Shown here piece by piece: positions 19,283 to 27,480 of a stretch of 64,000 bases of DNA. How positions within the stretch are numbered: position 1 is the stretch's first letter; each line of letters starts with the position of its first letter. A model generated the notes under the pieces. That model saw only the letters and a list, made by a program, of their open reading frames with translations, was not told the origin of the DNA and ran no database searches. This stretch comes from Trichomonas vaginalis G3 (Eukaryota > Parabasalia > Trichomonadida > Trichomonadidae). The stretch spans positions 1 to 64,000 of the forward strand of contig NC_067207.1 of assembly GCF_026262505.1 (NCBI RefSeq). Reading direction: 5' to 3'. A program made the position numbers and the translations under genes.

Positions 19283-20652
19283 GCAATTCTATACCATGCA
19301 CAAACTGTCATGTAAGGTGGCATGTATTTTTTACCTCGTCCCGTTGTTTGCGTATACCCTGAAACGCGATGTGTATGGTTTCCTCCTCCCTCAGTGTTAC
19401 TCCAGTAACAATCTATAGCAAACTTAACGTTGTCTTTAACATCATATCCTTTACCTTTTGTCATTCCTGACCAATCCCAATATCTATGCTTATGCCAACC
19501 TGCTTGAGATGTACTTAAATCTATGTAGTGACTGTGTGCAGGTAAGTTTTCACCTGAAATCGTTTTACTTCCACCTGTTTCCTTTGAAGAGTTTGCACAA
19601 TACAAAAACCTTTCGAGTATTTGAGTCCAAGTTCCAAAACCCAGAACTGTTTCTGGTCTGGTAGAGTTCATTGACGTATAAATAGAACCAACCGGGTAAA
19701 TGGTTTGAAGTATTTCTGTCTTTAATGTTTGAAGCTCTGTTTTGTCAGCTTTCTTGTCATATAAATCTTGAGCAGTGAATTTAACTTTTTTTTCATCCTC
19801 CATGACATAGACATTTCTACATCTAATGTCTTTATCCGATGTTAAACCTTGTGGAAAGTTAGGAGGTTTAAAATATAATCCACCCCCACCAGTTTCTTCA
19901 ATCGTTCCTAAAATACTTTCTATACCAACAGTTGAGAAGAAGTTATGTGTATGGTTCTTGTCAGCTTTGTCATCTAACTTTTCTTGTAAGTTTGTAATAT
20001 TTGCAATGGTATGTGTATGTCCAACGTCACTTTTCCTGTTTAAGGTTTCTTGTAAGTTTGTAATATTTGCAATGGTATGTGTATGGTTCTTGTCGGCTTT
20101 AAGGTCTAAACACCCTGAAACCCATCCTGTATTGGCTTTACCTTTTAAAATCTTTGTTGTCCGTTCATGGTACCAGTCAACCCTTTCTTTAATTTCATTG
20201 TCTTTTTCATCCACATATTCCTTATATGCCTTCTTCACTAACGCACTAGCCACACATGCTAACTCATCGTCAACATATGTTTTATCTGCTTTCTTTTCAA
20301 CATCCTCTTTTGTTGCATAAGCTTTGTTAGCTCTTTCTTCTTCTTTTGCTATTGCATCGTCTACATACTCTTTGTCAGCTTTGTTGTCAACATCTGCTTT
20401 CAAAAGAAGTTCATCTATAGGTTTCTCGTTTAAAGTTCCTTTTGTTGGATTTATACAAACAGTATGGTTCTTGTTGTCTTGAAACAGAAACTCATCTGTC
20501 ATTGGGTTTAATGTCAGTTTTAAGCTTCCTTCTTTCAATGACTCAGATATCTTAGAATAGTTTGAAAAGTTTGTTGTGCTCTTATTTAGAGCTTGTATAA
20601 TGAGTTGTCGGTTGTGTTGTATTTCTCTCATAGACGCTGTTTCATTTGACAT
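19279..20652 (-). CDS. Phage-tail-fibre-like attachment protein (Polinton)
   Basis: A 457-residue whole ORF. Residues 75-165 hold repeats of the K-A-D-K-x-Y-V-D type; residues 185-235 hold three KADKNHTH-TIANITNLQE-type repeats, the classic trimeric fibre shaft of caudoviral tail fibres. From about 310 the sequence is a phage tail-collar/receptor-tip domain: YPVGSIYTS, LGFGTWTQI, then a GRFLY-like segment, LPAHSHYIDL, H-x-H pairs (HKHRYWDW, NHTHRVSGY), and the terminal YMPPYMTVCAWYRIA. His pairs likely coordinate metal along the trimer axis. Inferred role: spike/fibre of the element's virion for cell attachment. Confidence 0.8.
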   Translation of the reverse strand: MSNETASMREIQHNRQLIIQALNKSTTNFSNYSKISESLKEGSLKLTLNPMTDEFLFQDNKNHTVCINPTKGTLNEKPIDELLLKADVDNKADKEYVDDAIAKEEERANKAYATKEDVEKKADKTYVDDELACVASALVKKAYKEYVDEKDNEIKERVDWYHERTTKILKGKANTGWVSGCLDLKADKNHTHTIANITNLQETLNRKSDVGHTHTIANITNLQEKLDDKADKNHTHNFFSTVGIESILGTIEETGGGGLYFKPPNFPQGLTSDKDIRCRNVYVMEDEKKVKFTAQDLYDKKADKTELQTLKTEILQTIYPVGSIYTSMNSTRPETVLGFGTWTQILERFLYCANSSKETGGSKTISGENLPAHSHYIDLSTSQAGWHKHRYWDWSGMTKGKGYDVKDNVKFAIDCYWSNTEGGGNHTHRVSGYTQTTGRGKKYMPPYMTVCAWYRIA

Positions 20653-20670
20653 TTTTATTCTAGATAAAAT

Positions 20671-21519
20671 ATGCTTCCAATAGAAAAGGAAACTTCTAGA
20701 GTTGCTACAACTAAACCATTAGATGAACTTTTTACGAATGTCGGTCAAAAGTTTGAGACAGAGACCGTAAAGCATGAAGGCTATCGTTTTGACTACCCGT
20801 TAAGATGGCTAAGAGACCCATCCGTCACAAAAGCTATTGGCTTTCGTAGAATGAAGTTCATTTCAGAAGCCATACATGGTTTCCCATTTACGGTCGGTTT
20901 TGAAGTTCGATACTATAACAAAGAAAAACGTACGTATGAGAAATTTGAACAGGGAAAACTTTTACAAGTGAATTTGCTTGTAAACTTAGAAACAACTCTT
21001 CAAGCTTTTCAAGAAAAAATAAACGATATCTATCTCGAATATGCAAACCAGTTTAACATTGACGAGGGAGAGTACCATCTCGATATTATATATGACAGGA
21101 AAAATGCAACTGTTAAAATCGATAGAATAGAAGACCTTGGAGAAAACGTTTATATTTCTACAAAATATAACAACTTGGCATGGTATAGATTTTTGAGGAT
21201 GTTAAATCAGCCTGCAGCATATCCAGTACACCCGGACTATTATGAAGTCGAAAACCCTAATGGAACATATGAAAATGTTTTCGACTCAGACGCTATTATA
21301 GTTCATGCTTCATTTTCTGGTGCACAAAACTCTTTTTTATGCTTGGCAAATGACTTTTACGAAAAACCTACAAAGCTATATGAACCACCGAGTGGAAGTA
21401 TTTCAGACTTTCAAGTATGGTTTACAACAGATGGAAGAAAGAGAATAGTTCCATTATACCATGCGTTTTACTTAGAACTTAGTTTCATATACAACTACTA
21501 TCGAACGGTAAAAATATAA
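20671..21519 (+). CDS. Polinton unknown protein A, whole copy
   Basis: A 282-residue ORF, divergent from the fibre gene with only 18 bp between starts, so the two may share a promoter. Paralogue of the broken copy at 14,022-14,874. Conserved blocks: TKPLDELFTN, YRFDYPLRWLRDPS, KAIGFRRMK, then HASFSGAQNSFLCL, YEPPSGSISDFQVWFTTDG and FYLELSFIYNY at the C-terminus. Aromatic/Asn-rich and predicted beta-rich. I recognise no family; pairing with the fibre gene suggests a virion surface or fibre-base component. Confidence 0.65.
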   Translation: MLPIEKETSRVATTKPLDELFTNVGQKFETETVKHEGYRFDYPLRWLRDPSVTKAIGFRRMKFISEAIHGFPFTVGFEVRYYNKEKRTYEKFEQGKLLQVNLLVNLETTLQAFQEKINDIYLEYANQFNIDEGEYHLDIIYDRKNATVKIDRIEDLGENVYISTKYNNLAWYRFLRMLNQPAAYPVHPDYYEVENPNGTYENVFDSDAIIVHASFSGAQNSFLCLANDFYEKPTKLYEPPSGSISDFQVWFTTDGRKRIVPLYHAFYLELSFIYNYYRTVKI

Positions 21520-21523
21520 TTTT

Positions 21524-21766
21524 TTAATACGGTTGAGGTGTTGGATTTGGTTGCCAACTAGACTGTGGTGCAGGTTCAGGCTGTTGTATAACAGGAGCTT
21601 GTTCTTCTGGTTCAGGGTCTTTAGGTATAATACCAACAAACTGACCTACTCTTTTACCAATATTTTTGACTCCGTTCCATACTCCTCTTCCGACAGATTT
21701 TATTCCATTCCATATACCTCTTCCAACATTTCGAAAGAAGTTTCCAATACTACTGAAGAAACCCAT
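21524..21766 (-). CDS. Short pVI/PX-like amphipathic protein (Polinton)
   Basis: An 80-residue ORF starting MGFFSSIGNFFRNVGRGIW with a repeated amphipathic pattern (GRGIWNGIKSV, GRGVWNGVKNI) over residues 14-40, then a Pro/Gln-rich tail. Same overall plan as the 133-residue protein at 17,911-18,312, but shorter. Trp/Phe spaced with Gly and basic residues is typical of membrane-inserting peptides. Its gene ends 5 bp after the convergent stop of protein A. Confidence 0.5.
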   Translation of the reverse strand: MGFFSSIGNFFRNVGRGIWNGIKSVGRGVWNGVKNIGKRVGQFVGIIPKDPEPEEQAPVIQQPEPAPQSSWQPNPTPQPY

Positions 21767-21784
21767 TTTACTATATGTAAAAAT

Positions 21785-22147
21785 CTAATGTCCGCCTAGT
21801 CTCTTACGTTTCCTGTTGAGTTCCATAGCATTTTTTAACTGGAGCTCATACATTCTATTTCTCCTCTGGTAGAAAACATACTCTGGGTCAACTCCTGTGT
21901 TCGCGTCATCTGCATAGAGTTGTTTATATCCCACTTCAGGGTTTGTATAAAACTCTTTCCATCTCATATTTGCATACCATGGTGGTAAGCCTAACGCAGC
22001 GTCATTTGACATGGCAGTTTGCATTTGTACATCTGTTGGCACTTGACCATAGTTTGCCATTGCAGTTTGTATTCTAACTTCATTTGGAATATTCTCTGGG
22101 TTTGGTTGTCCAGGTTGCTGTGCATTCGCTAAGTTCTGTGCGTCCAT
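21785..22147 (-). CDS. Polinton unknown protein (120 aa)
   Basis: A whole ORF with Gln/Asn/Pro-rich N-terminus (1-30), two similar segments (VRIQTAMANYGQ and VQMQTAMSNDAA), and a C-terminal helix rich in Arg/Lys/Leu ending RKRKRLGGH, a likely nuclear or nucleic-acid-binding tail. Preceded by an AGATAAAAATATC-type leader. No family recognised. Confidence 0.5.
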   Translation of the reverse strand: MDAQNLANAQQPGQPNPENIPNEVRIQTAMANYGQVPTDVQMQTAMSNDAALGLPPWYANMRWKEFYTNPEVGYKQLYADDANTGVDPEYVFYQRRNRMYELQLKNAMELNRKRKRLGGH

Positions 22148-22170
22148 TTAATATTAGATAAAAATATCTC

Positions 22171-22302
22171 TTACGAGTACATATGCTGAACATTTGCAGA
22201 CATTGGTTCATCTTCATATTCTCTGTACTTTTCTGCCACGTCAAAGAAATAGATGACACAATGGAAAAAACCTAAAACAAGTAGTCCTATTTCAAACCAC
22301 AT
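22171..22302 (-). CDS. Polinton single-span membrane micro-protein (43 aa)
   Basis: ATG at 22,302, TAA at 22,171. The protein begins MWFEIGLLVLGFFHCVIYFF, a convincing transmembrane helix, followed by an acidic DVAEKYREYEDEP segment. It overlaps the 3' end of the methyltransferase gene by 16 bp and stops 23 bp before the next start on the same strand. Small membrane proteins are frequent in Polinton and virophage virions, but the role here is unknown. Confidence 0.5.
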   Translation of the reverse strand: MWFEIGLLVLGFFHCVIYFFDVAEKYREYEDEPMSANVQHMYS

Positions 22303-23105
22303 TTACTTACCAATAAAATTTCTTTGTTGTGACACTTTTTCCGGTTTATAGGACCTCTCTCATATTCTATCTTATCGTATCTAAACTCATAGTCATGTAT
22401 GTCCTCTAACCATCTCATGACACTTTCCAAACCACTTTTATCGGATGTAAAGTAAAAGCATGGATGGTTATGTAAAACGTCTAAAGTTTCTAAAGAGTCT
22501 CTCAAAGTCCAGTCTACTTGGTATTGAAAATCGTATGTGTTATAGAACGGCGGGTCTACTATAAAGAAAACATTTTCCTTGTTTTTATATTTTTCATACA
22601 ACTCTGTCCAATGACATCTCACAAACTCTATACCCTCAGTATATTTTTCTATGTCCTCTTTGAAAACCTTTGTATAGTTAAGATATAAAACGTTTGACAT
22701 AAGTGTTTCAATGTCATGAACTCTTATAGAACCACTATATAATAGTCTAGAAGATATACTATCCCAGTCAATATACTCTGCTTTTTTCAAAACCTCTCTG
22801 ACAATATTTTTCTTATCTAATGGTATACGTTCCATGTTAGCTATAGGTATCTTTTCTTTTAACTCTTTCAATATTTTGTTTGTGTCTGGTATATGTTTGA
22901 GACGGTTCATATAGTTGTCGAAGTCATTGCATATAATCTTTGAGTCAGGAAATATTGTATGGCACAGATGGGATATATAGAAACTTCCACCGAACAAGTC
23001 TACAAATGTTAGACCATTCGGTAGTTTCTTAAGTTCTCTCAATAGAATATCTTTACATCTACTCTTATTTCCAAAGAAGGGTAACGGTGGTTTTGTAAAA
23101 TTCAT
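22287..23105 (-). CDS. D12-class N6-adenine DNA methyltransferase (Polinton)
   Basis: A 272-residue whole ORF of the Dam/D12 family. Motif X/I region PFFGNKSR (9-16) and FVDLFGGSF (34-42) bind S-adenosylmethionine; catalytic motif IV is DPPFYNT (184-190), a DPPY-type variant; FTSDKSG matches the later target-binding region. Length is typical of Dam-like enzymes (260-280). N6-methyladenine is known in T. vaginalis DNA and Maverick-borne methyltransferases have been implicated, so this gene may mark element or host chromatin. It is the last gene before the right terminus. Confidence 0.85.
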   Translation of the reverse strand: MNFTKPPLPFFGNKSRCKDILLRELKKLPNGLTFVDLFGGSFYISHLCHTIFPDSKIICNDFDNYMNRLKHIPDTNKILKELKEKIPIANMERIPLDKKNIVREVLKKAEYIDWDSISSRLLYSGSIRVHDIETLMSNVLYLNYTKVFKEDIEKYTEGIEFVRCHWTELYEKYKNKENVFFIVDPPFYNTYDFQYQVDWTLRDSLETLDVLHNHPCFYFTSDKSGLESVMRWLEDIHDYEFRYDKIEYERGPINRKKCHNKEILLVSKCGLK

Positions 23106-23339
23106 TTTATATATATAATAAAAATGTTTTTTCCTGAAAAGTGACGAAACATGAAAACTACTCGGTAAGTCTTGTCAGTTTTGTAAAATAACCGTCCTAT
23201 CTCATTCTAAAGTTTCTAAAGAGTCTCTCAAAGTATACTTCTTTGAACGCCCGTAACTTTACTGTAGCGACGATAGACCCTTACTTGTCCGGACATAGTT
23301 ATACTATTTTGAGTCCTCTACCGAAAAGTCAACAGCAAC

Positions 23340-23504
23340 GACTTTCAAAAATTTTAAGGGCTAGAGGGCGCAACGCGCCCGGGAAGCCCCCTATACCCAA
23401 AAAAAACCTCATTTTATACCTCATTGCATACTAAACATCTTCAGGGCTAGAAGGGGCGCAGCCCCTGGAAGCCCCACTACCTTTTTTTTTTTTTTTTTTT
23501 TTTT
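23340..23504. other. GC-rich snap-back segments and poly-T at Polinton right end
   Basis: Two related segments, GGCTAGAGGGCGCAACGCGCC-type at 23,359 and GGCTAGAAGGGGCGCAGCCCC-type at 23,444 (only the cores GGCGCAACGCGCC and GGGGCGCAGCCCC are exact stem-loops), each followed by GGAAGCCCC. A run of 22 T follows at 23,482-23,505. They are far more GC-rich than their surroundings and are likely terminal repeat sequence of the Polinton; the matching left terminus is outside the window. Confidence 0.45.
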
Positions 23505-23728
23505 CACTAATATTAAATAATACTAAAATCTTCTGTCTTTGTAAAAGAATAAATTCTGACAAAAAGTGCTCGTTTAAATTTAATGATCATCTGTATAACT
23601 AAGTGGTAAAAAGTGGAGTATATAAGAATTTCCGAAAAAGTGACAGCCAAAAAGTGACACTTTCAATAGGGAGTAACACTTAAAAAGTGACAATTTAAAA
23701 TTCACAATAAATAAAAATAATAAATTTT

Positions 23729-25393
23729 TTAGTCTATTAAATTATTCTTTTCTTTGAAATCCTCCAAAAATTCTTCGAAATGTTCTAAAATATAATCTGG
23801 AGAATTATAACAAAATTCATTAATTTCTAACAATTCATTTGGAATTTCAAACGATCTTAAATATGTAATTGAATTTTGTATCTTCTCATTTATTTGAGAA
23901 AGTTTTTCTTCAGCATTTTCCAATAAAAATCTTAATGGATTCAAATTGGCTTCTTGATTCTGAACAAAATTTAATACTTGGTATAAACGTGATTGAACTT
24001 CTCTTTTCAATTTTGTTTTATAATCTGTCAATCGAGGCTCGCGAATTCTAATTGAAGGAATAAAACCTGTTTGAAGTAAATCGTTTTTAATACGATAAAA
24101 GTAATTGGGTGCAACTTCTTCTAAAAGATTTTTGACAAAAACATCAATTCTTTGATTTTTAACGCAGCCAAAATCGTGATATTTTATCTTTTTAAATAAA
24201 GATTCAGAAACGTTATTCACAACGGTTAATTCATTTGGTCTGGCAGCGGCTATCCACTGTTGTTTATGAATGTCCCACTGACGTGTAAAGTATTGATTAA
24301 ATTCCAATTGATCTTGAATTTTATCAATAATGTGCTCTTTATACATTTTTGCAGCATCTTCTTCTGTGCAATCACGATAATAACATAAAATGTTCATAAA
24401 TTTTTCGACTTCTGATCTAATCTCTTCATCATTTATCTTTGAGAGATTCTTTTTAAGTGCGCGTATTACATGTAGCGCGCACCAAAAGATATTGCACTCC
24501 GGAAATGAATTCCTAATCCCCTTGAAAATGTTTAGTGCACAGTCAGACATGATAAATTCAGGTTCTGTGTGAGTTGTTTCAAAATATTTACTTAAGCAAA
24601 AAGAAATATTTTCACTATTATCTGGATATATTATAAAATAACACAAAGGGATAGAATGAGTATTAGCAAATTTGGTAGCTAATACATAAAAAGGAAATCC
24701 ATGAATAATTAATTTAAACGTAGAGTCTAAGTGATAAATTGGTGATTTTTCATGAATTTGAGAGATCATATCATTATCAGAGTAAATAAAAACCAATTTG
24801 TCTGGAAAATCAGTATCTTCACCTTGAATGTCAAAATAAATAAGGTCATCATGTTGATCTTCCCATTGATTAACATAGTTTTGTAAAGATTGAAATTGAT
24901 TTAAAGATATGTCTGGTAAAGATCTCATAAGATCTTTTTGTTGTAAATAATATTTCAATTGATTGATTGCAGTTTGTTTCATAGTCATGTGAATACAAGT
25001 ATGATCTTTAGGTATTTCAAGCGTTTTGTTGACTTCTTGTGTTGCATTAAGTGGACTTCCGTGATTCATGAGAAATTTTTTAATCCAAGCACGGTAAGTA
25101 CCACTTGTAGGTGTATTTTTATGTTGTGGTGGTGGTCCTGAGTGAATATGAGTTAAGTTTGCAGATTTAAAAATGTAATTGTCGAAATTTTTAATAAATT
25201 TAAAGCCTGCTGGGCAGCCTTCGTATTCGCATCGGTGGTAGATTAATACTCCTGTTCCAATTGATAGTTTTTGTGGGTCTTTGACAAATCTTATGTTACC
25301 ATGCAGCTCTGCAGCTATAACAAAACGAGAATATTCTAAATATCCTATGGCTTGATCAACCTCGCATGGAGGATCGGGTGGAGGATGTTGCAT
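23729..25393 (-). CDS. MULE (Mutator-like) transposase
   Basis: A 554-residue whole ORF. The N-terminal domain has a zinc-binding C-x4-C-x21-H-x-H pattern (C55, C60, H82, H84), as in FLYWCH/WRKY-GCM1 DNA-binding domains. The RNase-H-fold DDE core is complete: D223 in HLDSTFKL, D284 in IMSDCALNIF, the family C-x2-H motif at C305/H308 (FWCALH), and E397 in NVSESLF. A helical C-terminal region of about 150 residues follows. Cuts and pastes DNA at terminal inverted repeats. No stops or shifts are seen, so the transposase could be functional. It is transcribed away from the hairpin array. Confidence 0.92.
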   Translation of the reverse strand: MQHPPPDPPCEVDQAIGYLEYSRFVIAAELHGNIRFVKDPQKLSIGTGVLIYHRCEYEGCPAGFKFIKNFDNYIFKSANLTHIHSGPPPQHKNTPTSGTYRAWIKKFLMNHGSPLNATQEVNKTLEIPKDHTCIHMTMKQTAINQLKYYLQQKDLMRSLPDISLNQFQSLQNYVNQWEDQHDDLIYFDIQGEDTDFPDKLVFIYSDNDMISQIHEKSPIYHLDSTFKLIIHGFPFYVLATKFANTHSIPLCYFIIYPDNSENISFCLSKYFETTHTEPEFIMSDCALNIFKGIRNSFPECNIFWCALHVIRALKKNLSKINDEEIRSEVEKFMNILCYYRDCTEEDAAKMYKEHIIDKIQDQLEFNQYFTRQWDIHKQQWIAAARPNELTVVNNVSESLFKKIKYHDFGCVKNQRIDVFVKNLLEEVAPNYFYRIKNDLLQTGFIPSIRIREPRLTDYKTKLKREVQSRLYQVLNFVQNQEANLNPLRFLLENAEEKLSQINEKIQNSITYLRSFEIPNELLEINEFCYNSPDYILEHFEEFLEDFKEKNNLID

Positions 25394-25641
25394 TGAGCAG
25401 CAAAAAGGAAAAATAAAATTGAAAACTCACATTGAAAAAATAACGGTTTAATAGAAAATATTTTTTTTCTTCTGAAAAAGAATTATCTTTGAGTATCTAA
25501 ATTGGGATAAAGGATATAGAATAGATAACTAGTACTTAATATATGATACATGTACACGAAATGGAAGAATGTGTACTAAAAGAAAGAGAAATTTTAGCTT
25601 AATATTTTACATACGAATCAATTATCTTTGGTTAAAAGGTA

Positions 25642-26630
25642 GAATTGTTGGCTATGATGTACTGATTCATGATCAGTACATCATAGCCAACAATTCCTTA
25701 TACAAAATTCAAAAACTTGGGTGCAATCAGTTCTGATTGCACCCAAGTTTTTGAACTTTCTTGAGGGAATTAAAGGGTGAGAGATTTATAGTCTATCTAT
25801 ATATCTCCCACCCTCTAATTCCCTCCCTGACAGCGGGAAACTTTGTCTGAATGTTAAACTATTCAGACAAAGTTTCCCACTGTTTGCGAAGGAATTGTTG
25901 GCTATGATGTACTGATTCATGATCAGTACATCATAGCCAACAATTCCTTATATAAAGTTCAAAAACTTGGGTGCAATCAGTTCTGATTGCACCCAAGTTT
26001 TTGAACTTTCTTGAGGGAATGGAAGAGTAAGAGGTATACATTAATATCTCCACCCTTCCATTCCCTCTCTGACAGCGGGAAATTTGTCTGAATGTTAAAC
26101 TATTCAGACAAAGTTTCCCACTGTTTGCGAAGGAATTGTTGGCTATGATGTACTGATTCATGATCAGTACATCATAGCCAACAATTCCTTATACAAAATT
26201 CAAAAACTTAGGTGCAATCAGTTCTGATTGCACCCAAGTTTTTGAACTTTCTTGAGGGAATTAAAGGGTGAGAGATTTATAGTCTATCTATATATCTCCC
26301 ACCCTCTAATTCCCTCCCTGACAGCGGGAAATTTTGTCTGAATGTTAAACTATTCAGACAAAGTTTCCCACTGTTTGCGAAGGAATTGTTGGCTATGATG
26401 TACTGATTCATGATCAGTACATCATAGCCAACAATTCCTTATACAAAATTCAAAAACTTAGGTGCAATCAGAACTGATTGCACCCAAGTTTTTGAACTTT
26501 CTTGAGGGAATGGAAGAGTAAGAGGTATACATTATGAATATATACCTCTTACCCTTCCATTCCCTCTCTGACAGCGGAAAACTTTGTCTGAATGTTAAAC
26601 TATTCAGACAAAGTTTCCCGCTGTCAGCGA
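25642..26630. repeat. Tandem array of four-hairpin units (about 245 bp), four copies
   Basis: Each unit is four successive near-perfect stem-loops: A (arms GGAATTGTTGGCTATGATG..., 26-bp stem, 5-nt loop), B (ACTTGGGTGCAATCAG / CTGATTGCACCCAAGT), C (GAGGGAAT.../ATTCCCTC) and D (GGGAAACTTTGTCTGAAT / ATTCAGACAAAGTTTCCC). Unit starts are near 25,642, 25,891, 26,132 and 26,382. Units 1 and 3 share one C-stem sequence and units 2 and 4 another, so a dimer of about 490 bp is the higher-order repeat. The two C types keep pairing although both arms differ. No credible ORF crosses the array. Confidence 0.92.
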
Positions 26631-27185
26631 AAGAATTGTTCCATCTGGTGCATAGAGTGTGAATCTATGCACCAAATGGAGCAAGTCCCTCGCGAAATTG
26701 CCAAAACTTGCGTCGCATTTCAAAGATTGCGACCCAAATTTTGGCGATTTCTAGTAGAGATGGAGTATTTTGAGTCACTGACCTATATGCAGTGGCTCAA
26801 AGGGCTCCATCTCTACTTTGAAGCAAGGAAACTTTCCTCGAAATTTTGATAATTTGAAGAAAGTTTTCAAGCAATTAACAAAGGATTACTCGCTATGAGG
26901 TAAAAATTCTAGATTTTCACCTCATAGCGAGAGCTTCCCTTTCATTGCTTGAAAACTTTCCCCAGCTTCAAAATTGGGGAAAGGGCTGTAAAGTCGACTC
27001 CGATACCAGCAGGTACCAGAGTATTTAAAAGAGAAGCCCTCGTACGAGTTTCTATGAAGACCTTCTCATTCAAGAAGATCTTAATAGAAAATCGTACGAG
27101 GGCATTGGAAACTCGCGTCTGGTACATGTTGGTACCAGAGTGTTTGAGATTTGAAGACTCTGGTACTAACATGTACCAGAATTTA
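26631..27185. repeat. Diverged run of further hairpins in the MULE
   Basis: Continues the array with unrelated, less perfect stem-loops: GGTGCATAGA.../TCTATGCACC at 26,646; TTGCCAAAACTT.../TTTTGGCGA at 26,698; AGTAGAGATGGAG.../CTCCATCTCTACT at 26,753; CTCGCTATGAGGT.../ACCTCATAGCGAG at 26,889 nested inside GAAAGTTTTCAAGCAAT / ATTGCTTGAAAACTTTC; CCCTCGTACGA.../TCGTACGAGGG; and TGGTACATGTTGGTACCAGA with CTGGTACTAACATGTACCAG. Short ORFs here are by-products of the palindromes. Confidence 0.85.
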
Positions 27186-27480
27186 TGATGAATTTAAGAT
27201 GGACCATTATAAAATGGTAGCGGTTTGTTTCAAAAAATTTTAGATGAGATTTGCATAGATATAGATTATATGATTTATACATATGAAAAATAATATATAA
27301 AAATATAATTTTGAGATAATTATGTAAATAATATTTTAAATATTTGAATTTGAGGTATAATTTTATAGTAAAATATATTATAAAGAGTATTTATATAAAT
27401 ATTGTAAAATAATATAAGTAATAAAAATTGAGACCCCCTCCCTGTTTTTGATGTTTTGTCACTTTTTCGGTAATTCTTAT

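Larger units (their letters stand above)
1..23483. mobile_element. Polinton/Maverick element, left end outside window
   Basis: A self-synthesizing virus-like DNA element. The hallmark set is present: capsid-type proteins, SF3 helicase, HerA/FtsK-type packaging ATPase, protein-primed-type B-family DNA polymerase and retroviral-type integrase, together with KilA-N DNA-binding proteins and a DNA methyltransferase. Genes lie in blocks on both strands with 5-30 bp spacing. The first ORF is open to the left window edge, so the left terminus is not seen; the right terminus is placed near 23,483, after two GC-rich snap-back segments and before a run of 22 T, but no partner terminal repeat is visible to confirm it. 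The element is broken overall (roughly seven or eight breaks), yet many ORFs are whole, so it looks young. I see no adenovirus-type cysteine protease in the visible part. Confidence 0.93.
23622..27480. mobile_element. MULE transposon with hairpin-array cargo
   Basis: Terminal inverted repeats match over 24 bp with one mismatch: left ATAAGAATTTCCGAAAAAGT.. at 23,622-23,645, right (reverse complement) at 27,457-27,480. The left subterminal region repeats AAAAAGTGACA three times (near 23,635, 23,651 and 23,693), as transposase-binding sites often do. Inside are one whole MULE transposase gene and about 1.5 kb of consecutive stem-loops. I could not find a matching target-site duplication, so the exact outer boundaries are uncertain. 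Confidence 0.7.

Noticed and set aside
23243-23434. 63-residue ORF near the Polinton right end
   Set aside because: It runs through terminal repeat-like and GC-rich snap-back sequence and has no leader motif; probably chance.
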